From Methylobacter sp. (GTDB taxonomy: Bacteria > Pseudomonadota > Gammaproteobacteria > Methylococcales > Methylomonadaceae), in NCBI GenBank assembly GCA_004299305.1, contig SCPZ01000079.1:1-64000 (forward strand): a DNA stretch of 64,000 bases. The letters run 5' to 3'. The notes beneath the pieces are model-generated. The model did no database searches. It saw only the letters and a list, made by a program, of their open reading frames with translations, and was not told where the DNA came from. The translations under genes were made by a program, and so were the position numbers. Below, piece after piece: positions 36,481 through 44,244 of the stretch (position 1 is its first letter; each line of letters opens with the position of its first letter).

Positions 36481-36683
36481 CCAAGCCTACGTTGGAGCGT
36501 AGCCGAACGATTGCCTTTTATGCGTTCCTCCTTAAACGGGAAGCCTACAAGGAGACTCGCCAAGAAAACGGCAAGCAAATTTGACGATACCCAAGCAGAT
36601 AGAGTACAACTTTCGGCTACGCTTTGATGGCGTAGCAATATTCACCGGTTTAGGTGGTAACTTTCACTAATAAAAGCGCGTTT

Positions 36684-36846
36684 AGGCGATTGCCAAGAAT
36701 AAATATACCCAAATGGCGCAGGATTTTTGTTCGTATTCAAGGCGTAAAAATGGGCGCATAGCGAGGAGCTATGCAACCATTTTTACAACGCAGAAGACGG
36801 ACAAAAAGACCAGTCAGGTGGGTATATTTTTCGCATGAAATCGCCT
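36684..36846. mobile_element. MITE-like element, long copy (family A), upstream of hydrogenase
   Basis: A 163-base element beginning aggcgattgccaagaataa and ending tgggtatatttttcgcatg plus aaatcgcct; the ends are inverted repeats of about 28 bases. It is the long form of the element at 8011-8117, with a central part containing gggcgcatagcgaggagc and the repeated atttttac segments. It ends 44 bases before the hydrogenase small-subunit start and fills most of its upstream region, so it could carry or displace the promoter. Confidence 0.75.
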
Positions 36847-36890
36847 TATGTATCGACGCGCTACAAACTAAGAAATATCACGAAGATTTT

Positions 36891-37832
36891 ATGACGACAG
36901 TCCTTTGGCTACAAACCGGCTCCTGCGGCGGCGATACCATGTCGATTCTATGCGCGGATAGCCCGTCGCTGGAAGAACTCGTGGATGAATACGGCATCGA
37001 AATGCTCTGGCAACCCTCCCTGTCCATAGAGCCGACGACCAGATTGGATAGTTTGATCGAGGCTATCATCGCGGATCGGCAAGTCCTCGACATTTTATGC
37101 ATTGAAGGCAGCATTATTACGGGCCCCAATGGCTCAGGCATGTACGATCCGTATCGGGGCCGTTCCAAAATGAGCCTGGTCAGTGAGCTGGCCGAAAAAG
37201 CCGAATACGTTGTAGCCCTGGGCACTTGTGCGTCGTATGGCGGCGTCCATGCCGCGCCTCCCAATCCGACCGACTGTCTCGGTTTGCAGTTCGACAAACA
37301 ATCTCCAGGCGGGCTATTGCCGAGCGAATGGCGCTCGCGCAAAGGCCTGCCGGTCATCAATATCTCGGGCTGTCCCGCTCACCCCAATGCGATGACCAAA
37401 ACCTTGGCCATGCTGGCATCGGGACTGCCAATAGAACTCGATTCTATTAACCGGCCCAAGACCTTTTTCAATAGTACTGTGCATCAAGGCTGCACCCGCA
37501 ATGAATATCACGAGTACGATGTGGAAGACACCGCGTTCGGCGGCAAGGCCTGCATGTTCTTTAACCTGGGCTGCCAAGGGCCGATCACGATGGCTATTTG
37601 CAATACCGAACTCTGGAATAATCGCAGCAGCAAGACCAGGGCAGGCGTGCCGTGTTTCGGATGCACTTCTCCCGAGTTCCCGCTGGATCAGGATTTGTTC
37701 CTCACTGAAAAAATCGGCACCATTCCGGTACATCTGCCATTGGGCGTAGAACGCGCCAATTACATGGCTTACAAAAGCTTGGCGCATGAAGCGGCTCCCG
37801 ACCGGGTGCTGAACAAGACGATGGACACTTAA
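36891..37832 (+). CDS. hupS: [NiFe] hydrogenase small subunit, group 2-like
   Basis: A 313-residue iron-sulfur subunit with no Tat signal and no C-terminal membrane helix, so it is cytoplasmic, as in cyanobacterial-type uptake (HupSL) and sensory (HupUV/HoxBC) group 2 enzymes. Cluster ligands: proximal Cys12, Cys113 (LGTCASYGG) and Cys161 (ISGCPAHPN), with Asp15 where the second Cys of CxxC is expected (SCGGDTMS). Distal His198, Cys201, Cys221 and Cys228; medial Cys237, Cys255 and Cys258. The start at 36891 gives the standard N-terminus TTVLWLQTG; upstream in-frame codons are encoded by the MITE-like element. It leads a four-gene operon with the large subunit two bases downstream. Confidence 0.9.
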   Translation: MTTVLWLQTGSCGGDTMSILCADSPSLEELVDEYGIEMLWQPSLSIEPTTRLDSLIEAIIADRQVLDILCIEGSIITGPNGSGMYDPYRGRSKMSLVSELAEKAEYVVALGTCASYGGVHAAPPNPTDCLGLQFDKQSPGGLLPSEWRSRKGLPVINISGCPAHPNAMTKTLAMLASGLPIELDSINRPKTFFNSTVHQGCTRNEYHEYDVEDTAFGGKACMFFNLGCQGPITMAICNTELWNNRSSKTRAGVPCFGCTSPEFPLDQDLFLTEKIGTIPVHLPLGVERANYMAYKSLAHEAAPDRVLNKTMDT

Positions 37833-37834
37833 CC

Positions 37835-39373
37835 ATGTCCAGAAGAATCATTCAAATCGACCTTAACCGGGTTGAGGGCGATCTCGATTTCCAGCTGGAA
37901 CTGGAAGACAATAAGGTCGTTGATGCCCGTTGTATCGGCTCCCTTTATAGGGGCTTCGAACAAATCCTCGTGGGCCGCACTCCCAAAGATTCCCTGGTGA
38001 TTACTCCCCGCATCTGCGGCATCTGCGGCACCGCGCAATTAAACGCTGCGGTGCTCGCCTTGGAACAGGTCGGCGGCATTCCCGTACCGCCTGCGGCTAT
38101 TCGTATCCGCAACCTGTGTTTGATGGCCGAAACGGTGCAAAGCGACCTGCGGCAATCCTTTATGTTTTTCACCGCCGACTTTTGCCATCCCAAATACGCC
38201 GAGCGCTCGTTTTATCAAAAAGCACGGACGGCCTTCCTGCCGTTTAAGGGCTCGGTTCATCGCGGCGCTCTCGAACATTCGCGGCATATCGTCGAAATTA
38301 TCGCCCTGTTTGGCGGTCAGTGGCCGCACTCCTCTTATATGTTGCCGGGCGGCGTGACGTCGCCTGCAAGTAGTCGCCACGTTATCGACAGCCTGTCCAT
38401 ACTGAACAAACTGACCCGCTGGTTCGAACAGAGCGTCATCGGCACAGACCTGGACTCCTGGTTGGCCTTGCAATCCGCCGACGAATTCTTCACCTGGTTG
38501 GGTGCGAAAGATGCCCACGCCGACAGCGCCATCGGACTGTTCACGCTGATGAGCCGCGACATAGGCCTGCATCGTTTGGGTTTTGGCACCCCGCACATGC
38601 TAAGTTACGGCGCTTATGACGACCCGGAGGATGCCGGGACTTTTCCGCCGCTACGCAAGCATTTGTTCAAGGCCGGTTTCCTCAATGGCGATACCGGCAA
38701 CATTGAGCCTTTCGAGCAAGCCGAAATCACCGAACATGTGCGCTATTCCTGGTTCCAGCCATATTCCGGCGGCCGTCATCCGTTTCAGGGCCTAACCATA
38801 CCGGATTATCAGCCTCATTCCGATCGCTACACTTGGTGCAAGGCGCCCCGCTATCAAAATAAAGTCGTGCAAACCGGCCCCTTGGCGGATGCGTTAATCG
38901 ACGGCGAGCCTTTGATCCGCTCGCTATACCAGGCGGAGGGCGGCAATGCCTGGCTGCGCCAGTTCGCCCGTTTACATCGTACCGCCAGGCTGTTGCATAA
39001 AATGCGGGAAATACTGCACGAGCTGGCCGCACAGCCTAACGACCCGCATATGATTTCCCCGGATGAGAAAGAAATTCCCGATGGCGAAGGCTTCGGGCTG
39101 GTAACGGCGGCGCGCGGCTCGTTGGGGCATTGGCTGCAAATTACCGACGGCGTTATTAGCCGCTATCAAGTCATTACGCCAACCGCCTGGAATGCATCGC
39201 CTAAAGACAGCGAAGGCCGGTACGGACATTGGGAGAGCAGTTTGATTGGCTTGACTGTCGACGATCCCGACGACCCTGTGGAAATCGGCCATATTATTCG
39301 CTCCCATGACCCCTGCCTGGTCTGTACCGTGCATCTACTCGACACCGGCAAGCGCATCACCGTATGGCCCTAA
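37835..39373 (+). CDS. hupL: [NiFe] hydrogenase large subunit, group 2-like
   Basis: A 512-residue catalytic subunit. The nickel ligands are all present: Cys61 and Cys64 in RICGICGTAQ, and Cys494 and Cys497 in DPCLVCTVH. Position 68, His in many hydrogenases, is Gln here. After His500 a 12-residue tail (LLDTGKRITVWP) remains, the segment normally cut off by a maturation protease once nickel is in place; the protease gene is next. H2-sensing hydrogenases of the HupUV class typically lack such a tail. H2 oxidation at the Ni-Fe site would feed electrons to the small subunit. No hyp maturation genes are in the window. Confidence 0.92.
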   Translation: MSRRIIQIDLNRVEGDLDFQLELEDNKVVDARCIGSLYRGFEQILVGRTPKDSLVITPRICGICGTAQLNAAVLALEQVGGIPVPPAAIRIRNLCLMAETVQSDLRQSFMFFTADFCHPKYAERSFYQKARTAFLPFKGSVHRGALEHSRHIVEIIALFGGQWPHSSYMLPGGVTSPASSRHVIDSLSILNKLTRWFEQSVIGTDLDSWLALQSADEFFTWLGAKDAHADSAIGLFTLMSRDIGLHRLGFGTPHMLSYGAYDDPEDAGTFPPLRKHLFKAGFLNGDTGNIEPFEQAEITEHVRYSWFQPYSGGRHPFQGLTIPDYQPHSDRYTWCKAPRYQNKVVQTGPLADALIDGEPLIRSLYQAEGGNAWLRQFARLHRTARLLHKMREILHELAAQPNDPHMISPDEKEIPDGEGFGLVTAARGSLGHWLQITDGVISRYQVITPTAWNASPKDSEGRYGHWESSLIGLTVDDPDDPVEIGHIIRSHDPCLVCTVHLLDTGKRITVWP

Positions 39374-39376
39374 GGT

Positions 39377-39829
39377 ATGGGGGTACGGCACATCATTTGT
39401 TTTGGCAATGAACTGCACGGGGATGACGGCTTTGGTATCAGTGTCTACGCCCAGCTTCGCCAATTGACTTGGCCGAGCGATGTCGAGGTGTTCAATGCGG
39501 GCATCGCCGGACTGAATGCACTCCGTTTTCTTGAGTCTTGCCAGCAGGCGATTCTGGTCGATGCCTTGGCTAACGTTGGTCATGTCGGCGAGGTTTGCCT
39601 ACTTAGGCCGGAAGATTTGGCCGACAGCCCCGTGCAACTCACCGGCCACGGCCAGGGAATTCCGTATTTGCTGGAGGCGCTTAAGGTTATCCGGGAACCG
39701 CTGCCGGATATTCTGATCGTGGGTGTTGAAATAGTCGCCGTTACCCCATTTTCTCCCGGCCTGTCCGATAGCACCGAGCAAGCCGTATCCAAAACCGTCC
39801 AATTGATACGAGGTCTTTTGCCGGAATGA
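39377..39829 (+). CDS. Hydrogenase maturation protease (HupW/HybD family)
   Basis: A 150-residue endopeptidase that removes the C-terminal tail of the large subunit after nickel insertion. The metal-sensing residues are visible: Glu13 in FGNELHGDDGFG (usually Glu or Asp), the Asp in LVDALANVGHVGEV and the His in LTGHGQGIPYLLEAL. Length is typical. It is three bases after the large subunit and overlaps the next gene by four bases (ATGA), so the protease and the signalling protein are made together with the hydrogenase. Confidence 0.9.
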   Translation: MGVRHIICFGNELHGDDGFGISVYAQLRQLTWPSDVEVFNAGIAGLNALRFLESCQQAILVDALANVGHVGEVCLLRPEDLADSPVQLTGHGQGIPYLLEALKVIREPLPDILIVGVEIVAVTPFSPGLSDSTEQAVSKTVQLIRGLLPE

Positions 39830-42456
39830 GCCGTCAGAGTTCAAATTTTCGCGATATTATCGTCGAATCGCTTACCTTCATTGACTTAGCCGATCCGCCA
39901 CGCTGGAAAGGCCGCTTGCGAGCGCCCGGTGAGCATCGCTCTATCGATATTCTTATTTTCAACATTGACGGCCAGTTCCAGGCAGTCCCGGCCCTCTGCT
40001 CTCATGAAGGTTACGATCTGACGCACTGTTCGTTAGTCAATGGGAATAGCCTTGTTTGTCCTGCACACAGCCAACGCATCGAGTTGAAAATTTCAAAATA
40101 CCGTGTCAAAGAACATGACGGTCAATTTTGGCTGTCCCTAAATGAAACCGACTCGCTGCCAACAACTGAAAATACCTTGTGTGACGGAGATTCCGAAACT
40201 GTGCTTCAGTTGCGGGAGGAAATCGCTAAACTACGGTTAGCCAACCTGAAACAGGAAAGGCAAATCCTCGTCATTACCCAAAGCATGGATGCCATGCTTT
40301 GCGAATCGGAACAGCAAAAGCTAAAACTCAAAGAAAAAATGCACCAGGAGCAAAGCCTCTGCCGCTTTGTTGATCGCGTCCTGGATACCATGGACGATCT
40401 CCTGTTCGTTATCGATACGGAAGGCCGGATTTTGCAACTGAATAGCGCAGTGGAGCGCGAACTCGGGCTTAGCGAAACTGAATTACTGGGAACCTGCATC
40501 GACGAATTGCTTCCTGCCGCCGAACAACAGCATCTTGCCGGGCATTTACCTGCCTTGTTCTGGCCGGTCCGATCGGTGTTGTTGGAAACCATCCGCCTTA
40601 CCGGATACTACACTGGTGAACATGGACTGTTAGGCAAAAATCGGGATAAGCAAACATCCATCTATTGGCTGAAGAGCAGCTTATTGCACTCGGAGCAGGG
40701 AAAGCTGGAAGGCGCCGTCGTAACCGCCTTGAACATCAACGAGTTGAAGGACAGGGAAACCCGGCTGCGACTGAGCGCCAAAGTCTTCGAAAATAGTAGC
40801 GAGGCGATTTTCATCACCGATCCGCAGGGCACTATACTGGAGGTTAATACAGCATTCTGCTCAATCACCGGCTATGAGCGCTCCGAAATGCTGGGTCGAA
40901 ATCCCCGTATGCTGAAATCGAAACTGCATGATCGATCATTTTATAAACATTTATGGCTGTCGCTATTGAATGCGGGGGAATGGAAAGGAGAAATCTGGGA
41001 CCGCCGGAAAAACGGCGAATTCTGCCCGATGTTGCTCAGCATCAACGCCGTCACCGACCAACGGGGCCAGTTAACGCATTATGTGGCAATCTCCACGGAC
41101 ATCAGTAATCAGAAACAAACTGAACAGGAACTCAAACAACTGGCGTACTACGATGTGCTCACCGGCCTTCCCAACCGGTTTCTGTTCAAGGATAGATTCG
41201 AACACGAAATCTGTTTGGCGCAACGTAATAACACCCGGCTCGCGTTGTTTTTTCTTGATCTTGATCATTTCAAGAACGTTAACGATACGCTCGGGCATTG
41301 GGCTGGCGACTGCTTGTTGCAGAGCATCGCAACGCGTATTCAAAACTGCTTACGTAAATCAGACACCGTTGCCCGTATGGGCGGAGACGAGTTTACCATC
41401 ATCCTGCCCGGATTAACCGGCATCATCGACGCCACCGATCTGGCCCGAAACCTGATCGATGTCGTGACCAGACCGGTGCAGATTAAAGACCATACGGTTT
41501 TCGTCGGCGTCAGTATCGGCATTGCGATTTTTCCCAATGACGGCAATGATTTCTATACCCTGACCAAACATGCCGATACTGCTATGTATGCGTCCAAAGC
41601 CAAAGGCCGGGGTATGTTCCAGTACTTCGAAGCGGGCATGAACGAGGCGGCGCACCAGAGGCTATTACTGGAAAACGCATTACGAATAGCCATAAAACAA
41701 GAAGAATTCCAGCTGTATTACCAGCCCAAAGCCGATAGCCATTTAATCAGGATAACCGGCGCTGAAGCGCTGATTCGCTGGAAGCGGCCCGGCTTCGGCA
41801 TTATTCCTCCGGACCGCTTCATCGCTATCGCCGAGGAAACGGCTTTAATTATTCCGCTCGGCAAATGGATATTGAAGACAGCCTGTTTGCAAGCCAATGT
41901 ATGGGCCGACAAATTGTCGGAATTTCGAATCGCTATCAATCTTTCGCCCCTGCAACTTTTGGCCGATGATTTTATCGATGTTCTCGATAGCATTCTGGCG
42001 GAAACCCGCACCAATCCCGAATGGATTGAATTGGAAGTGACCGAAGGCCTGGTCATGCATGACATCAAAAAAGCGACCGAGCGCTTACATCAAATCAAGG
42101 AGCGCGGTATTCACGTCGCCATGGACGACTTCGGCACCGGCTATTCATCGTTGTCCTATTTACAAAAACTGCCCATCCAAACGCTTAAAATAGACCGGTC
42201 ATTCATTAAGGCTTACAGCGACGATCCGGCCTCGAGCGAGGCGGCATTTATCAAGACTATCGTATCGCTGGGGCAGGTTTTGAATATGAAGATTGTCGCC
42301 GAAGGCGTAGAAACCGAATCCCAGTTGAGGCTATTACAGTCTTACGGCTGCCATGAGATTCAAGGATATTACCTCTCGCCGCCGCTGCCTGCTGATGAAT
42401 TTCAGGAACGCTGGATAGATCAGGGTATTGATGAAGCTAAAATCGTTCCGCTTTAA
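39826..42456 (+). CDS. Rieske-PAS-PAS-GGDEF-EAL signalling protein
   Basis: An 876-residue multi-domain protein. The Rieske [2Fe-2S] domain (about 10-108) has all four ligands: Cys58 and His60 in ALCSHEG, Cys78 and His81 in VCPAHSQ. A coiled coil (about 125-180) links to PAS 1 (about 181-300) and PAS 2 (about 317-435). The GGDEF domain has intact GGDEF at 519-523 and an inhibitory RxxD site (RKSD, 510-513). The EAL domain has EAL at 647-649 and DDFGTG at 767-772. So both c-di-GMP synthesis and breakdown motifs look intact. No membrane segment is present. Overlap with the protease gene and the operon position suggest the Rieske domain takes electrons from the hydrogenase; this is inference. 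Confidence 0.9.
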   Translation: MSRQSSNFRDIIVESLTFIDLADPPRWKGRLRAPGEHRSIDILIFNIDGQFQAVPALCSHEGYDLTHCSLVNGNSLVCPAHSQRIELKISKYRVKEHDGQFWLSLNETDSLPTTENTLCDGDSETVLQLREEIAKLRLANLKQERQILVITQSMDAMLCESEQQKLKLKEKMHQEQSLCRFVDRVLDTMDDLLFVIDTEGRILQLNSAVERELGLSETELLGTCIDELLPAAEQQHLAGHLPALFWPVRSVLLETIRLTGYYTGEHGLLGKNRDKQTSIYWLKSSLLHSEQGKLEGAVVTALNINELKDRETRLRLSAKVFENSSEAIFITDPQGTILEVNTAFCSITGYERSEMLGRNPRMLKSKLHDRSFYKHLWLSLLNAGEWKGEIWDRRKNGEFCPMLLSINAVTDQRGQLTHYVAISTDISNQKQTEQELKQLAYYDVLTGLPNRFLFKDRFEHEICLAQRNNTRLALFFLDLDHFKNVNDTLGHWAGDCLLQSIATRIQNCLRKSDTVARMGGDEFTIILPGLTGIIDATDLARNLIDVVTRPVQIKDHTVFVGVSIGIAIFPNDGNDFYTLTKHADTAMYASKAKGRGMFQYFEAGMNEAAHQRLLLENALRIAIKQEEFQLYYQPKADSHLIRITGAEALIRWKRPGFGIIPPDRFIAIAEETALIIPLGKWILKTACLQANVWADKLSEFRIAINLSPLQLLADDFIDVLDSILAETRTNPEWIELEVTEGLVMHDIKKATERLHQIKERGIHVAMDDFGTGYSSLSYLQKLPIQTLKIDRSFIKAYSDDPASSEAAFIKTIVSLGQVLNMKIVAEGVETESQLRLLQSYGCHEIQGYYLSPPLPADEFQERWIDQGIDEAKIVPL

Positions 42457-42915
42457 ATTGGGTAACTATTCAGCGTATGCTAAAAATGATTAATGGAACA
42501 CGGATGCCAAAAGTAGGCGCCTCTAGGCGACACTGATTAGACGGATAATCACCGATTAAAAACCCAGACTATTTTGAAAAAATCTGTGTAAATCTGTCCT
42601 ATCCGTGTCGCCTCGGCAATTGCTCCTGCATTGACTTCATGTCTTTCATGGTAATAAAAACAAGTTATAAACATTGCAGCGTGGCCGCACCCATTAGATG
42701 GAATATCCAACGTAACTGCTCACCATAATGCTAATGCTGGCTCCTGTCATGTTCAAAGCTTCCGCTCCTGCTCACGCTCCTTACCTACATCCATGTAGGC
42801 AAAGCCAGCTTTGAACTCCTATAGCACATTTTTCTGGAGTCCAAAGCTGGCTTTGGACAGTAAGAATCGGCTTTGCGGTTAAAAAGGGGGGAGTAGTTAC
42901 TGTCCAATTACGGTT
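42457..42915. repeat. Repeat-filled gap between signalling protein and M23 peptidase
   Basis: No gene is seen in these 459 bases. 42492-42612 is a family B repeat (aatggaacacggatgcc ... aatctgtgtaaatctgtcc ... atccgtgtcgcc); its left end is the inverse of 48545-48574. 42751-42819 begins gttcaaagc and ends gctttgaactcc with a CCTACATccATGTAGG hairpin inside. 42836-42858 is a perfect GTCCAAAGC/GCTTTGGAC hairpin of family C. Confidence 0.7.
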
Positions 42916-43872
42916 TTAGCAGCATTCAACGACATTGCCTTCCTGAGAAGGACTAAGCCTTTTAAGCCATGCGTCAACGGAGGGTTCCTCGGCTTGACCT
43001 GACTGATTGATAAATGTAAACGGCACAGAAACCAACTCCATGCCTTTGTTGACCTGAACCGCGAAATGCAAATGCGGACCGGAAGAAAATCCGGTGTTGC
43101 CCGAATAACCGATCAGCTGTCCGGCTGCGACCGCCAGGCCCGGATAAACCTGGGCTTTCTCCAATTCCAAGTGGGCATAAATCGCCATCGAGCCATCGTC
43201 ATGCAGGATCCTGATGCTGTTGGCTTTGGCGCTGTACGCCTTATTGATGCCGCCTTTATAAAAATCATCCTCGGCTTCCAGGACTATGCCCGCCCTGGCC
43301 GCGAAAACCGGGGTGCCAATCGGCATGACAATATCTACGGCATATTGGTTCTGTTGGTCGTTATGGCTAAATATGCCGCCAAAAGCCTGGGAAATTTGAA
43401 ACGATGTGTTGGGGGCTATCGGCGGCAAATAGCTTGCCGTGGAATTGTAATGCGTTAAAGGACTGCCGATCACATAGCGGTATTTAAGCTCAAGCCGCCA
43501 GGGCTCATGCTCATTGATGCCGTTGACTTCAAAAAGCGTAGCTGATTTTCCAGGATCAATAACAAACCGCTTGGGTAAGTCCGGCCTAGCCTGGACATTG
43601 TCCCGTTCGGAAAAATCTATTTCAACTTCCACGGGGCCTGCATAATCATTACGGATATAAAATTGGGGATGCCGCTCTTCACCCGACTGCAATAACCAGA
43701 CTAATTGCTTGGGCGCTACCTTCAGTTGTCTGACCTCAAGTTTTTGCTTGGTCTCCGTCAGCTTGTCGGTAAAATGCCATACGCCTTGTTCATCCTGGAA
43801 TTTATAGAGTTTTTGAGCGGCGGCATTGAACGAATACAGCAACACTATAAAAATTAACGCTGGTCTTTTCAT
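42916..43872 (-). CDS. Secreted M23 (LytM) peptidase with DUF4124 domain
   Basis: A 318-residue protein with a Sec signal peptide (ALIFIVLLYSFNAAAQ). A DUF4124-type segment follows (LYKFQDEQGVWHFTDK, residues about 22-37), and a C-terminal M23 metallopeptidase domain begins near residue 165. Zinc ligands lie in NQYAVDIVMPIGTPV (Asp) and GPHLHFAVQ (HxH); the first His is in FSHNDQQ or nearby and less clear. Such proteins cleave peptidoglycan crosslinks or activate amidases. The C-terminus ends in NVVECC. Divergently oriented small membrane-protein gene lies upstream on the same strand, 29 bases before its ATG. Confidence 0.85.
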   Translation of the reverse strand: MKRPALIFIVLLYSFNAAAQKLYKFQDEQGVWHFTDKLTETKQKLEVRQLKVAPKQLVWLLQSGEERHPQFYIRNDYAGPVEVEIDFSERDNVQARPDLPKRFVIDPGKSATLFEVNGINEHEPWRLELKYRYVIGSPLTHYNSTASYLPPIAPNTSFQISQAFGGIFSHNDQQNQYAVDIVMPIGTPVFAARAGIVLEAEDDFYKGGINKAYSAKANSIRILHDDGSMAIYAHLELEKAQVYPGLAVAAGQLIGYSGNTGFSSGPHLHFAVQVNKGMELVSVPFTFINQSGQAEEPSVDAWLKRLSPSQEGNVVECC

Positions 43873-43905
43873 GGCGCGCGTCCTATGAACAAAGAATATT
43901 GATTT

Positions 43906-44076
43906 TTACTCGTCAGGTTGGGTGGGAAAATAAGGGTCGGCGATCAAAACCGGGATAAACAGAATGATCATGACTGCAATCGCAACAAAAGCCGGATTAA
44001 TAACGCCTGATAACCAATAGGCTACCAAACTGCCCCACACCATGCGCATAGGCCTAGGCACTTTAACAGTTTTCAA
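43906..44076 (-). CDS. Small membrane protein (56 residues)
   Basis: A TTG start at 44076 follows AAGGAG six bases upstream, a near-ideal ribosome site. The 56 residues begin MKTVKVPRPMRMVWGSLVAY, contain one or two hydrophobic stretches (YWLSGVINPAF and VAIAVMIILFIPVLIA), and end DPYFPTQPDE. It is co-directional with the M23 peptidase gene (33 bases apart) and divergent from lnt. I do not recognise a family. The ribosome site and the clean amphipathic layout argue that it is a real gene. Confidence 0.6.
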   Translation of the reverse strand: MKTVKVPRPMRMVWGSLVAYWLSGVINPAFVAIAVMIILFIPVLIADPYFPTQPDE

Positions 44077-44244
44077 AATATACTCCTTAGTAGGGTAGAT
44101 GGGGCCGTTCTCATGAGGGATGCCAGGTATAGACTGCGTCTGTCTTGATAGTGGGCGGCACGTTGGTTTTTGGTATTATGACAGTTAATTTCAATGAGTG
44201 TCCATTCACAAAAAACGCTCATAAGCCGAGTCAAGAAAGAAAAC

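Noticed and set aside
36771-36890. Longer hydrogenase small subunit starting at 36771
   Set aside because: The extra residues come largely from the MITE-like element and are not Tat-like; the start at 36891 gives the normal group 2 N-terminus.
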